DNA of 64,000 bases from Symbiopectobacterium purcellii_A (GTDB lineage Bacteria > Pseudomonadota > Gammaproteobacteria > Enterobacterales > Enterobacteriaceae), in assembly GCF_052050035.1 (NCBI RefSeq), contig NZ_CP189882.1:1984001-2048000 (forward strand). The letters run 5' to 3'. Under the pieces are notes generated by a model. That model made no database searches. It saw only the letters and a program-made list of their open reading frames with translations, and was not told the DNA's origin. This document shows positions 43,425 through 52,389 of the stretch, one piece after another; the stretch's first letter is position 1, and each line of letters begins with the position of its first letter. The translations under genes were made by a program, and so were the position numbers.

Positions 43425-43721
43425 ATGTGGGTGGATGAGTGGGAACCGGCGCTGGAAAGTGCGCTGACCGATTTGGAACGTTGTGTCAGGTTGCAGCAGC
43501 AAGGCTGGCGTCAGGATCGTGAACGCTGGCAGCAGCAGCTCACGCAGGCCCAACAGCGGGAAGCGGAGCTGTGCGCGCAGATCGAAAGGTTAGTGATTCA
43601 GTTAAACTCTATGGATGCGTCGCCGGAACGAAATCCCCTGGTGCAGCGCATTAAAATGATTGGCGCCTATATTGACGCCTTGGCGAAGGATGCCTCCGCC
43701 TTTAGTCGTTCACTTCCCTGA
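43425..43721 (+). CDS. Small coiled-coil protein of unknown function
   Basis: A 98-residue protein I do not recognise. ATG 43425 follows AAGGAA at good spacing. It starts MWVDEWEPALESALTDLERC, is very rich in Gln, Arg and Glu, and is likely one long amphipathic coiled coil (LQQQGWRQDRERWQQQLTQA) followed by a short helical tail (QRIKMIGAYIDALAKDASAF). No signal peptide or membrane segment. It diverges from fadH and ends before a strong hairpin. A regulator or scaffold would fit, but no function is claimed. Confidence 0.55.
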   Translation: MWVDEWEPALESALTDLERCVRLQQQGWRQDRERWQQQLTQAQQREAELCAQIERLVIQLNSMDASPERNPLVQRIKMIGAYIDALAKDASAFSRSLP

Positions 43722-43769
43722 TCGATTTGATTTGTCCTGTTTTTTCCACTGGTGTTTGGTGCTCGCTGA

Positions 43770-43795
43770 GCAAACGGCAGAAATCTGCCGTTTGC
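43770..43795. terminator. Hairpin between the small gene and ohr
   Basis: GCAAACGGCAGA and TCTGCCGTTTGC are perfect 12-bp arms around AA. It lies between convergent genes but lacks a clear T run. Confidence 0.55.
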
Positions 43796-43810
43796 ATGAC
43801 GCTGCGTGGC

Positions 43811-44236
43811 TTACAGTAGCGTCAGGGTTACGTCGATATTGCCGCGTGTGGCGTTAGAATACGGGCACACGATATGGGCCTTTTCTACCAGTGCTTGCGC
43901 GGTTTCACGCGCCAACCCCGGCAGATCAATTTTCAATTCCACTTCAATGGCAAACCCGGTTGGTGCGGCCCCGATGCCGACACTCCCCGCAATGGTGGTT
44001 GCCGCTGGCAGTGCAATTTTTTCTTTGCTGGCGACAAACTTCAACGCACCAAGGAAACAGGCGGAGTAACCTGCCGCAAACAGCTGTTCCGGGTTCGTTC
44101 CTTCGCCACCGGCACCGCCCAGTTCACGTGGCGTCGTCAATTTGACGCTCAGTTGCTGATCGGAGGATTAGGCGCGGCCATCGCGTCCGCCGGTGGCTTT
44201 TGCGTGAGCGACATACAGTACTTTTTCAATGGACAT
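43811..44236 (-). pseudogene. ohr: ohr, organic hydroperoxide resistance gene, with premature stop
   Basis: Starts MSIEKVLYVAHAKATGGRDG, meets an in-frame TAA at 44168-44170, then continues in the same frame SSDQQLSVKLTTPRELGGAG to the end. Both redox cysteines are preserved (GYSACFLGAL and HIVCPYSNATRGNID). Ohr is a thiol peroxidase that reduces organic hydroperoxides. Only the single stop spoils a normal ~141-codon gene, so inactivation looks recent. Confidence 0.88.
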
Positions 44237-44396
44237 GGTGTAACTATATGAACGCATCCCGTTTGCAAAGCATTCGTGGTGTTGACATTGGTGGTAGGTT
44301 GCAGCTCTATATTCGGCCTTGTTGCAGCCGCTGCTGCGGGCCTCGATGAGATTCGCTGACTCACACCTCATTCTCCTGGCGAGCTTTAAGCTCAAC

Positions 44397-44836
44397 TGTA
44401 GTGGTCAACTAAATTTGGCCACCCTACCTGACTGTTGATGGAACAGCCGTTCTGATTCATTTGGTGTTAACCCACCGTTATACCAGTGAGGTCTGACATC
44501 GCTATAATAATGGGTTATGTAGCGAATAATGGATGATTGAGCAGTACTAAAGCTTTGGTAGCTAGTCGTTGGCACCCATTCAGTCTTCAGACTACGGAAG
44601 AATCGCTCCATCGGACTATTATCCCAACAATTTCCTCTGCGACTCATACTTTGGGTCATCTGATAACGCCACAATGCCTGCCTATACTGACGACTGGTGT
44701 AATGGCTTCCTTGGTCACTATGAAACATGACTTGTTTGGGATGCCCACGCAGTTCCCAAGCCATTTGTAGTGCTTTGGCTGTTAATTCTGAATCTGGCGA
44801 AAACGACATTGCCCAACCCACGGGTTTTCGGGCAAA
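44397..44836 (-). pseudogene. IS3-family (IS51-like) orfB, C-terminal part with right end
   Basis: Minus-strand frame with VMFHSDQGSHYTSRQYRQAL and GNCWDNSPMERFFRSLKTEW, the second Asp and the Glu of the IS3 integrase core, ending GRVAKFS. The end TGTAGTGGTCAACTAAATTT at 44397 pairs well with the left end of the orfA fragments at 15180 and 61078, so these are pieces of the same kind of element. Cut by IS630 copy 6. Confidence 0.82.
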
Positions 44837-45720
44837 TATAGCCAAGCGACTTAATTTTGATTACACCATATGGACTGAGAACAAACTCTCTGTATCGCAA
44901 CCCATCTCTCTTTTTTTGCTTTTTGCTTGTGCCCATTTATGCTCAATTGGGTTAAGATCTGGCGAATATGTAGGCAAATACTCCACCATATACCCTGCAT
45001 CGATGATGACTTGTTGAATATTATGTTTTTTGTGAAAAGTGGCATTGTCCATCATGATTACACTGTTTTTAGGGAGTACTGGGATAAGGACTTGTGTGAC
45101 CCAGGCATAGAAAACATCGCTGTTAATATTGATATCAAATAATCCGATAGCAAACAGCGTTGTGCCTAATAAAGCGCCGATAACATTTGTTCTTCCCCTA
45201 GCTCCCCAGTTCTTCAGGCCAAAACACCGTTGACCTTTTGGGGAATAGCCGTGAGTCCGTGGGGCATCGTGTGAAAAACCACTTTCATCAATAAAAACAA
45301 TAGGTTTACCTTCTTTTTCATACTGTTGTTTTTTTTGTTGAAATCCCTGCCGGGCGTTTTCGTCGGCTTTCGGATGACGTAGAGTTTTTTTTATAGGTCA
45401 ATCCCAGCTTTTTAAGCGCTTGCCAAATGGCCTTCTGACAAACGCCAAAACGCTCTGCACGTTCTTTTTGGTAAGCATCTGGATATTGTTCAACATCTTT
45501 TATCAACTCGGATTTATCGATCTTTCGCTGACGCGTGGTCGATGCTTTTGACTCTATTTGATTAATCCAACGCGATACAGAGGCAGGGCCAATCCGAAAT
45601 TGCTTCGCTGTTTCTCGGATACTCAACCCTTCGTTTTTCCGTGTAGATATCACTTTACGTCTAAAATCAATTGAATAGCTCATTTAAATAATGTAATCAA
45701 AATTAAGTCGTTTAGCTATA
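44837..45720 (-). mobile_element. IS630-family element, copy 6
   Basis: 884 bp, frame 1 at 45318-45683. Left flank is an IS3 orfB, right flank an IS200/IS605 remnant, so the flanks do not match. Confidence 0.93.
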
Positions 45721-45990
45721 TCAACAAGGGAATTGAACAAAATGCCCGCGCAATCCCCCCTCTTTAGGGGGAGGTCGAGTGGGTGCTAACCAACCTACTA
45801 TTCTTTGACTTTCGTAAGTGCGAGTGATCGGGCTACGTCTCGCGCTTTTGGTGGGGTGCGCTGGTTGTTAATGTATTCTTTCACCGCTTCCAGCGATGCC
45901 GCGCCGCATGAAACAACGCAGTAAGACGGCGACCAAAAATGAGTGCCCCAGAGCATAGTTTTCACGGCATTGCAAAATTCAAGCAGGTCA
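45721..45990 (-). pseudogene. IS200/IS605-type remnant with tnpA 3' end
   Basis: The minus strand encodes TMLWGTHFWSPSYCVVSCGA and KEYINNQ, the conserved end of IS200/IS605 TnpA (Y1 transposase), finishing at 45798. A hairpin CCCCCTCTTTAGGGGG lies near 45755-45770, as at IS200/IS605 ends. The catalytic N-terminal half is gone. A second hairpin TCCGCTCAAGCGGA near 46018-46031 could be the other end. Confidence 0.6.
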
Positions 45991-46034
45991 TTTCGGGTAG
46001 CGCAGGCTAAACCCGTTCCGCTCAAGCGGAGTGC

Positions 46035-46083
46035 TTGCTTGTTATGTCATCTCTCGCCATACTTATGCGCATACCTTTGCGCA
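46035..46083 (+). promoter_or_regulatory. Promoter and operator of the ccdA-like gene
   Basis: TTGCTT (46035-46040) and CATACT (46058-46063), 17 bases apart, are followed by the palindrome TATGCGCATA and a second half TTGCGCATA. An inverted/direct repeat at the start of transcription suits autorepression by the antitoxin. Confidence 0.5.
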
Positions 46084-46097
46084 TAGGAGTTTAAAGT

Positions 46098-46346
46098 ATG
46101 AGTGTGGTTACAACACCCCGTAACAGCGCCAAAAGAAGCACTAATGTTTACCTGACGGCTTCATTGGTCGATAAGGCTCGTAGCATGGATATGAACCTGT
46201 CGGCAACGTTGGATAACCTTCTTGCACAGGCGATAGAAACCAAAATGGAGGAAAGAGAAAAAGAGAAACAGGATATGCTCACCATGAATAAATTCATGGA
46301 GAAAGCAGGTTTGCTTACAGACGACGAGTTTTTTGGGAGTCTGTAA
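46098..46346 (+). CDS. CcdA-like type II antitoxin, orphan
   Basis: An 82-residue protein. The N-terminal part has the ribbon-helix-helix pattern of CcdA (KRSTNVYLTASLVDKARSMD, NLSATLDNLLAQAIE); the C-terminal half is charged and flexible (EEREKEKQDMLTMNKFMEKA), suited to bind a toxin. Its stop overlaps an ATG (TAATG) that would start a toxin gene, but only two codons remain before an IS256 end at 46352. The antitoxin thus lacks its partner here. AGGAG precedes ATG 46098. Confidence 0.75.
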   Translation: MSVVTTPRNSAKRSTNVYLTASLVDKARSMDMNLSATLDNLLAQAIETKMEEREKEKQDMLTMNKFMEKAGLLTDDEFFGSL

Positions 46347-46351
46347 TGCCG

Positions 46352-47659
46352 GAGTCTGTAAAGAATTTCGTGTAAATGGCTCCATCGCTTAACCGGAAAT
46401 CCGATCTCCATACATCAACATGAATTGGCTCATAGCCGGTTTCCAGTCTCTGATTGGTAGGGTCCATTTAGCCGAGATATTATGCAAGGCTAGATAGAAT
46501 AATTTTAGCACCGAGTCATCCGTTGGAAATATTCGTCGCGTTTTCGTTATCTTGCGCAATGAAGCATTTAACGACTCTATCGCGTTGGTGGTGTAGATAA
46601 CCTTGCGAATCTCCGGCGGAAAATCAAAAATGACGATGAGACGTTCCCAATTATTTCTCCACGATGGGCTGATCGTCGGGAACTGTTCATCCCATTTGGC
46701 CGCGAAGGCATCCAGGGCCTCTTCAGCGCCCTCTAGCGTTGCGGAACTATAGATAGTGCGGAGGTCAGCAGCAACGGCTTTACGCTCTTTCCAGCCGACG
46801 TAGCGCAGCGAGTTCCGCACCTGATGCACGATGCAGAGCTGTACCCGCGTATGCGGGTAAACAGCTTCAATGGCATCAGGAAAGCCCTTCAGGCCATCGC
46901 AGCAGGCGATGAAGATGTCCTGTAGCCCACGATTTTTCAGTTCTGTCATTACAGATAACCAGAACTTGGCCCCCTCGGTTTTGGCTATCCATAGCCCCAG
47001 CAGCTCTTTTTCGCCCTGGCCGTTGATGCCTAGAGCCAAGTAAACAGACTTGTTGGTCACGGCTCCGCAGTCCTTGCTTTTGACCACAATACAGTCAAGG
47101 TAAACAATGGGATAAAACGCATCCAGCGGCCGTTGCTGCCAGCGCTTAACGTCATCCATCACGGCATTGGTCACTTGAGAAATGAAGCCAGCGGAAACAT
47201 CGACCCCGTAGACTTCTTTAAAGTGAGCCTGAATATCACGGGTTGATAGCCCTCTGGAATAGAGAAAAATAATGCGGTCATCGAAGCCGTTAAGCTGCTT
47301 TTCGTGCTTACCGATCAGTGTCGGCTCGAAGGTACTGTTGCGGTAGCGCGGAATATCGAGCTCGAGCGCCCCATTTTGGCTACGTACGCTCTTGGATGTC
47401 TTGCCATTGCGGGAGTTGCCTGAATGATTACCAGCCGGGTCATGCTTAGCATACCCAAGGTGTATCTCCATCTCAGCTTGAAGAACCCGTTCCGCCAGTC
47501 TTTTAGTCAGCTCCTTGAGTAGGCCTGATTCACCCAGAAGCTCCTGAGGGGAGTGGCAATCCTGAAGCAGTTGGTCAATAAGTTCATTGCTTATAGGCAT
47601 TTTTTGTCCTCTGAAGGTTTTCCTCAAAATGCCATTTACACAGATCTTTTTACACTCTC
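46352..47659 (-). mobile_element. IS256-family element, complete
   Basis: 1,308 bp from GAGTCTGTAAAGAATTTCG to TTTTTACACTCTC, imperfect inverted ends. It is the reference for the IS256 fragments elsewhere in the window. An older or recombined IS256 fragment abuts its right end, so a proper target duplication is not seen. Confidence 0.92.
46389..47600 (-). CDS. IS256-family transposase
   Basis: A 403-residue Mutator-type transposase, full length. ATG at 47600 (MPISNELIDQLLQDCHSPQE) has AGAGGA upstream, a better start than TTG 27 bases earlier. Catalytic core features include YLDCIVVKSKDCGAVTNKSV, FIACCDGLKGFPDAIEAVYP, IVHQVRNSLRYVGWKERKAV and YTTNAIESLNASLRKITKTR with the final Glu. One difference from the other copies, KSKDCG for KSQDGG, lies near the first Asp and might affect activity. 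Confidence 0.92.
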   Translation of the reverse strand: MPISNELIDQLLQDCHSPQELLGESGLLKELTKRLAERVLQAEMEIHLGYAKHDPAGNHSGNSRNGKTSKSVRSQNGALELDIPRYRNSTFEPTLIGKHEKQLNGFDDRIIFLYSRGLSTRDIQAHFKEVYGVDVSAGFISQVTNAVMDDVKRWQQRPLDAFYPIVYLDCIVVKSKDCGAVTNKSVYLALGINGQGEKELLGLWIAKTEGAKFWLSVMTELKNRGLQDIFIACCDGLKGFPDAIEAVYPHTRVQLCIVHQVRNSLRYVGWKERKAVAADLRTIYSSATLEGAEEALDAFAAKWDEQFPTISPSWRNNWERLIVIFDFPPEIRKVIYTTNAIESLNASLRKITKTRRIFPTDDSVLKLFYLALHNISAKWTLPIRDWKPAMSQFMLMYGDRISG

Positions 47660-48162
47660 CATACGCGGGTACAGCTCTGCATCGTGCATCAGGTGCGGAA
47701 CTCGCTGCGCTACGTCGGCTGGAAAGAGCGTAAAGCCGTTGCTGCTGACCTCCGCACTATCTATAGTTCCGCAACGCTAGAGGGCGCTGAAGAGGCCCTG
47801 GATGCCTTCGCGGCCAAATGGGATGAGCAGTTCCCGACGATCAGCCCATCGTGGAGAAATAATTGGGAACGTCTCATCGTCATTTTTGATTTTCCGCCGG
47901 AGATTCGCAAGGTTATCTACACCACCAACGCGATAGAGTCGTTAAATGCTTCATTGCGCAAGATAACGAAAACGCGACGAATATTTCCAACGGATGACTC
48001 GGTGCTAAAATTATTCTATCTAGCCTTGCATAATATCTCGGCTAAATGGACCCTACCAATCAGAGACTGGAAACCGGCTATGAGCCAATTCATGTTGATG
48101 TATGGAGATCGGATTTCCGGTTAAGCGATGGAGCCATTTACACGAAATTCTTTACAGACTCA
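47660..48162 (+). pseudogene. IS256-family fragment, 3' part
   Basis: Begins inside the transposase gene (HTRVQLCIVHQVRNSLRYVG) and runs to the end TTCTTTACAGACTC at 48162. Orientation is opposite to the adjoining complete copy. The six bases AATGCC occur on both outer sides of the IS256 pair (46345-46350, 48163-48168), a hint of an old target duplication. Confidence 0.83.
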
Positions 48163-48388
48163 ATGCCATGGGCATTCCGGTTAATGTTTGTCTGGATAGA
48201 ACGGGCGGGGGCTACTTACTCGGTATTGAAATTTTATCTCACAGACCAACCCGTTAATGTTCTTGCTGTCACACTGCACTTATCCGTCGTCCACGTTTAC
48301 GGTGAGCAAAACATGGTAGAAAAAAGCAAAAGCTTTAGTGAACAGTTGACCGGTTTCATCACCCAATTAGACCAATCGCTTTATAATA

Positions 48389-48420
48389 AAAAACGCCAGC
48401 CATTTCTGGCAAGCGTTTTT
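48389..48420. terminator. fis terminator
   Basis: AAAAACGCCAG and CTGGCAAGCGTTTTT arms around CCATTT; poly-A/poly-T on both sides makes it work in both directions. The 226 bases between the IS256 end and this hairpin show no gene. Confidence 0.75.
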
Positions 48421-48448
48421 CTAAAAAACCAACGGTAGTGAACCCGTA

Positions 48449-48745
48449 TCAGTTCATGCCGTATTTTTTCAATTTCTTGCGCAGCGTACCGCGGTTGATA
48501 CCTATCATCAGGGCCGCGCGGGTCTGGTTACCACGGGTGTACTGCATCACCATGTCCAACAGTGGCTGTTCAACTTCAGCCAATACCAGCTCATACAGGT
48601 CATTCACATCCTGACCGTTAAGTTGAGCGAAATAGTTCTTCAGTGCCTGTTTAACCGAGTCGCGCAGGGGTTTTTGGGTTACCTGAGCCTGAGAGTTTAC
48701 TGTAGAAACGGTCAGTACGTCAGAATTCACGCGTTGTTCGAACAT
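48449..48745 (-). CDS. fis: DNA-binding protein Fis
   Basis: A 98-residue nucleoid protein whose sequence agrees with E. coli Fis throughout, including MFEQRVNSDVLTVSTVNSQA and the C-terminal helix-turn-helix NQTRAALMIGINRGTLRKKL. Fis bends DNA, activates rRNA promoters and assists site-specific recombination. It is downstream of dusB in one operon, 23 bases after its stop. Confidence 0.99.
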   Translation of the reverse strand: MFEQRVNSDVLTVSTVNSQAQVTQKPLRDSVKQALKNYFAQLNGQDVNDLYELVLAEVEQPLLDMVMQYTRGNQTRAALMIGINRGTLRKKLKKYGMN

Positions 48746-48768
48746 AGTTCTGTCAGCTCTTTTTCTGT

Positions 48769-49734
48769 TTACGCAAGATTTTCAAAATATGCCTCCAACG
48801 CCTCCAGCTGTTCGCTGGCATCCTCAATGGCGTTGAATGTGCGCCTAAACTGGTCATTGGGGGCGTTCTCTTGGAGATACCAAGAGACGTACTTACGAGC
48901 AATACGGAATCCCTTGCCCGGACCATAAAAGTCGTGCAACTCCCGTATGTGCTTGAAGAGCAAACGCTTCACTTCTGCCAATGGCATCGGTGCCAGTTGC
49001 TCCCCCGTGTCCAGATAATGCTGGATTTCCCGAAAGATCCAGGGTCTTCCCTGAGCAGCCCGTCCTATCATCAGGGCATCTGCCCCGGTGTAATCAAGAA
49101 CCGCTCTGGCTTTACGCGGGCTTGTAATGTCGCCATTCGCGATAACGGGAATGGAAACGGCCTGCTTAACCGCCCGAATGCTGTCGTATTCTGCCTCACC
49201 GCTGAACAGGCACGCACGCGTGCGGCCATGTACGGTAAGCGCCTGGATACCACAGGCTTCGGCCAGTCTGGCAATGTCTACACAGTTACGGTGCTCCGGT
49301 GCCCAGCCAGTACGAATTTTCAGTGTGACCGGTACGTCCACCGCCTTAACCACGGCGGAGAGGATTTGTTTGACCAAATCCGGATACTGTAACAGCGCAG
49401 AGCCCGCCATCTTGCGGTTTACCTTCTTTGCAGGACACCCAATGTTGATATCAATGATTTGCGCGCCGAAATCAGTGTTGATTCTGGCTGCCGCTGCCAT
49501 CTCATCAGGGTCGCTACCGGCAATCTGCACGGCGCGGATCCCAGGTTCATCGCTGTGTACCATGCGCAGACGCGACTTATCCGAACGCCACACCTCCGGA
49601 TTGGAGGAGAGCATTTCGGAGACCGTCATCCCAGCCCCCATGTCATGACAAAGCGTCCTGAAAGGGCGATCGCTGACGCCAGCCATGGGGGCGGCGATCA
49701 ATCGATTAGCTAGCTGAAATTGTCCAATGTGCAT
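48769..49734 (-). CDS. dusB: tRNA-dihydrouridine synthase B
   Basis: A 321-residue flavoenzyme, as in E. coli, which reduces U17 of tRNA to dihydrouridine. The TIM-barrel FMN motif RLIAAPMAGVSDRPFR, the catalytic Cys in INIGCPAKKVNRKMAGSALL and GADALMIGRAAQGRPWIF are present. The open frame runs 34 codons upstream across the promoter, but 49734 (MHIGQFQLANR) is the family start. First gene of dusB-fis. Confidence 0.97.
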   Translation of the reverse strand: MHIGQFQLANRLIAAPMAGVSDRPFRTLCHDMGAGMTVSEMLSSNPEVWRSDKSRLRMVHSDEPGIRAVQIAGSDPDEMAAAARINTDFGAQIIDINIGCPAKKVNRKMAGSALLQYPDLVKQILSAVVKAVDVPVTLKIRTGWAPEHRNCVDIARLAEACGIQALTVHGRTRACLFSGEAEYDSIRAVKQAVSIPVIANGDITSPRKARAVLDYTGADALMIGRAAQGRPWIFREIQHYLDTGEQLAPMPLAEVKRLLFKHIRELHDFYGPGKGFRIARKYVSWYLQENAPNDQFRRTFNAIEDASEQLEALEAYFENLA

Positions 49735-50048
49735 AGACAAAGAGTGACCATACTGTGTCTGCAAGGGCGCGTATATTACGCATTTTTTACGCCAGATGAA
49801 AGGCCAAACTTTGAGCAATTGAGCGGAACAGATCAAGGAAATGTGTCTTTGCTTGCTGAAATTTCTTAATTGTCTTTTTATTACAGTAAGTTACAAGGCT
49901 AATCACTTATTGGTCCAACCATTGCACGATCAAACATTTCTGCGCAACAGTACGCAAATGCCTGGTCAGGCCGCGTCCGATGGCGTTTTCGTGCACAACA
50001 ACGGGCGGTTTATCGCACAGTGGCTTACGGCAATGGCTATACCCGTCA
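49735..50048 (-). promoter_or_regulatory. dusB-fis promoter region and unassigned spacer
   Basis: On the minus strand TTTCAT (49796-49801) and TAATAT (49773-49778) are 17 bases apart, followed by the GC-rich stretch ACGCGCCC. This is the layout of the stringently controlled fis promoter. The rest, up to the IS630 at 50049, has no gene I can support; prmA, upstream of dusB in E. coli, is not seen. Confidence 0.65.
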
Positions 50049-50932
50049 TATAGCTAAACGACTTAATTTTGATTACATTATTTAAATGAGCTATTCAATT
50101 GATTTTAGACGTAAAGTGATATCTACACGGAAAAACGAAGGGTTGAGTATCCGAGAAACAGCGAAGCAATTTCGGATTGGCCCTGCCTCTGTATCGCGTT
50201 GGATTAATCAAATAGAGTCAAAAGCATCGACCACGCGTCAGCGAAAGATCGATAAATCCGAGTTGATAAAAGATGTTGAACAATATCCAGATGCTTACCA
50301 AAAAGAACGTGCAGAGCGTTTTGGCGTTTGTCAGAAGGCCATTTGGCAAGCGCTTAAAAAGCTGGGATTGACCTATAAAAAAAACTCTACGTCATCCGAA
50401 AGCCGACGAAAACGCCCGGCAGGGATTTCAACAAAAAAAACAACAGTATGAAAAAGAAGGTAAACCTATTGTTTTTATTGATGAAAGTGGTTTTTCACAC
50501 GATACCCCACGGACTCACGGCTATTCCCCAAAAGGTCAACGGTGTTTTGGCCTGAAGAACTGGGGAGCTAGGGGAAGAACAAATGTTATCGGCGCTTTAT
50601 TAGGCACAACGCTGTTTGCTATCGGATTATTTGATATCAATATTAACAGCGATGTTTTCTATGCCTGGGTCACACAAGTCCTTATCCCAGTACTCCCTAA
50701 AAACAGTGTAATCATGATGGACAATGCCACTTTTCACAAAAAACATAATATTCAACAAGTCATCATCGATGCAGGGTATATGGTGGAGTATTTGCCTACA
50801 TATTCGCCAGATCTTAACCCAATTGAGCATAAATGGGCACAAGCAAAAAGCAAAAAAAGAGAGATGGGTTGCGATACAGAGAGTTTGTTCTCAGTCCATA
50901 TGGTGTAATCAAAATTAAGTCGCTTGGCTATA
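50049..50932 (+). mobile_element. IS630-family element, copy 7
   Basis: 884 bp, frame 1 at 50086-50451. A private change gives SHDTPRTHG where the others have SHDAPRTHG. It lies between the dusB-fis block and the glnALG block, which are separate loci in E. coli, so it marks a probable rearrangement joint. Confidence 0.93.
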
Positions 50933-50968
50933 TAACCTCAAACCCTTCAAAAAATTAACACCCTGCGG

Positions 50969-52381
50969 CTATTCCATTCCCAGCTCTTTGAGCTTGCGCG
51001 TCAGGGTGTTACGTCCCCATCCCAACAGGCGAGCCGCTTCTTGCTTATGACCCTGTGTATGACGTAACGCGGTGGTGAGCAGCGTTCTTTCCATCTCCGG
51101 TTGCGCTTCGGAGAGCAGATTTTGATGACCGGAACGCAGCGCCCGATCGGCCCATTGCGCCAGCAGGGTTGCCCAACTGTCCGGCAGCATGTGCACCGTG
51201 GCATCGGGGGCCGTGGTTTCAAACAGCTCCGGCGGCAGGTCCTGAATCAACACCTCTTGTCCGGCAGCCATCACGGTCAGCCAGCGGCAGGTGTTCTCCA
51301 ACTGACGCACGTTGCCCTGCCAGGGCAGGCGCGTTAACGCTGTTTCCGTTTCCGGATGCAGATTTTTGGGTTCTACACCCAGCTCTTTGGCGGTTGCCTG
51401 CAAGAAGTAGCGGGCCAGCCGTGGAATATCCTCTCGCCGTTCACGCAGTGGAGGCAGATGGACGCGAATCACATTGAGGCGGTGAAACAGGTCTTCGCGA
51501 AATTTACCTTCCTGAACGCGCAGTTCCAGATTTTGGTGGGTCGCGGCGATGATACGCACATCCACTTTCACCGCAGCATAGCCACCGACGCGGTAGAACT
51601 GACCGTCAGCCAATACGCGCAACAGCCGCGTTTGCACATCCAGAGGCATATCGCCGATTTCATCGAGAAACAGGGTGCCGCCATCGGCCTGCTCAAAGCG
51701 TCCCTGGCGAATCTGGTTCGCGCCGGTAAACGCCCCTTTTTCATGACCAAACAGTTCTGACTCGATCAGATCCTTGGGGATGGCCGCCATATTCAAAGCG
51801 ATAAACGGTGCTTTGGCGCGCGGACTATGGCGATGCAGCGCATGTGCCACCAGCTCTTTACCGGTTCCCGATTCCCCGTTGATCAGCACGCTGATGGATG
51901 AACGGGAGAGCCGGCCAATAATGCGAAACACATCCTGCATGGCCGGTGCTTCACCAATGATATCGGTGGTGGGGCCATTGAGCGGTTGCGCGCGGACCGG
52001 TTGCTGCTGTTCCAGATAGTGACTGATCGCGCGCTCAACCAAATCGACGGCTTCGTCTATATCGAACGGTTTGGGCAGATAATCAAACGCGCCCTGTTGG
52101 TAAGCGCTTACCGCCGCATCCAGATCGGAGTGCGCGGTCATAATGATCACCGGCAGCATCGGATGACGCTGTTTGATCTGTTGCAGCAGTGCCAGACCGT
52201 CCATGCCCGGCATGCGAATATCGGACAGCAGCACATCCGGCGTTTGTGTTGCCAGCGCGTGCAGCGCCTGATTTCCGTTATCAAAGGTGGCGCAGGTCAG
52301 CCCCGCCCCAGTGAGCGCGCGCTCCAGCACCCAACGGATGGAGCTATCGTCATCGACAATCCAGACTATCCCTCGTTGCAT
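50969..52381 (-). CDS. glnG: Nitrogen regulator NtrC (NR(I))
   Basis: A 470-residue sigma-54 activator. The receiver domain has DVLLSDIRMPGMDG with the phospho-acceptor Asp; the AAA+ domain has the Walker A GESGTGKE, the sigma-54-contacting GAFTGA and GGTLFLDEIGDMPLD; the Fis-type helix-turn-helix is GHKQEAARLLGWGRNTLTRK. Phosphorylated by GlnL, it activates glnA and other nitrogen genes. The start MQRGIVWIVDDDSS at 52381 is the family start, 8 bases after glnL. Confidence 0.98.
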   Translation of the reverse strand: MQRGIVWIVDDDSSIRWVLERALTGAGLTCATFDNGNQALHALATQTPDVLLSDIRMPGMDGLALLQQIKQRHPMLPVIIMTAHSDLDAAVSAYQQGAFDYLPKPFDIDEAVDLVERAISHYLEQQQPVRAQPLNGPTTDIIGEAPAMQDVFRIIGRLSRSSISVLINGESGTGKELVAHALHRHSPRAKAPFIALNMAAIPKDLIESELFGHEKGAFTGANQIRQGRFEQADGGTLFLDEIGDMPLDVQTRLLRVLADGQFYRVGGYAAVKVDVRIIAATHQNLELRVQEGKFREDLFHRLNVIRVHLPPLRERREDIPRLARYFLQATAKELGVEPKNLHPETETALTRLPWQGNVRQLENTCRWLTVMAAGQEVLIQDLPPELFETTAPDATVHMLPDSWATLLAQWADRALRSGHQNLLSEAQPEMERTLLTTALRHTQGHKQEAARLLGWGRNTLTRKLKELGME

Positions 52382-52389
52382 CGTGAACC

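Noticed and set aside
48046..48438. A 130-codon frame running from the IS256 end to the fis terminator
   Set aside because: It starts inside an IS256 transposase in the wrong frame and crosses the fis terminator hairpin; no homology is apparent.
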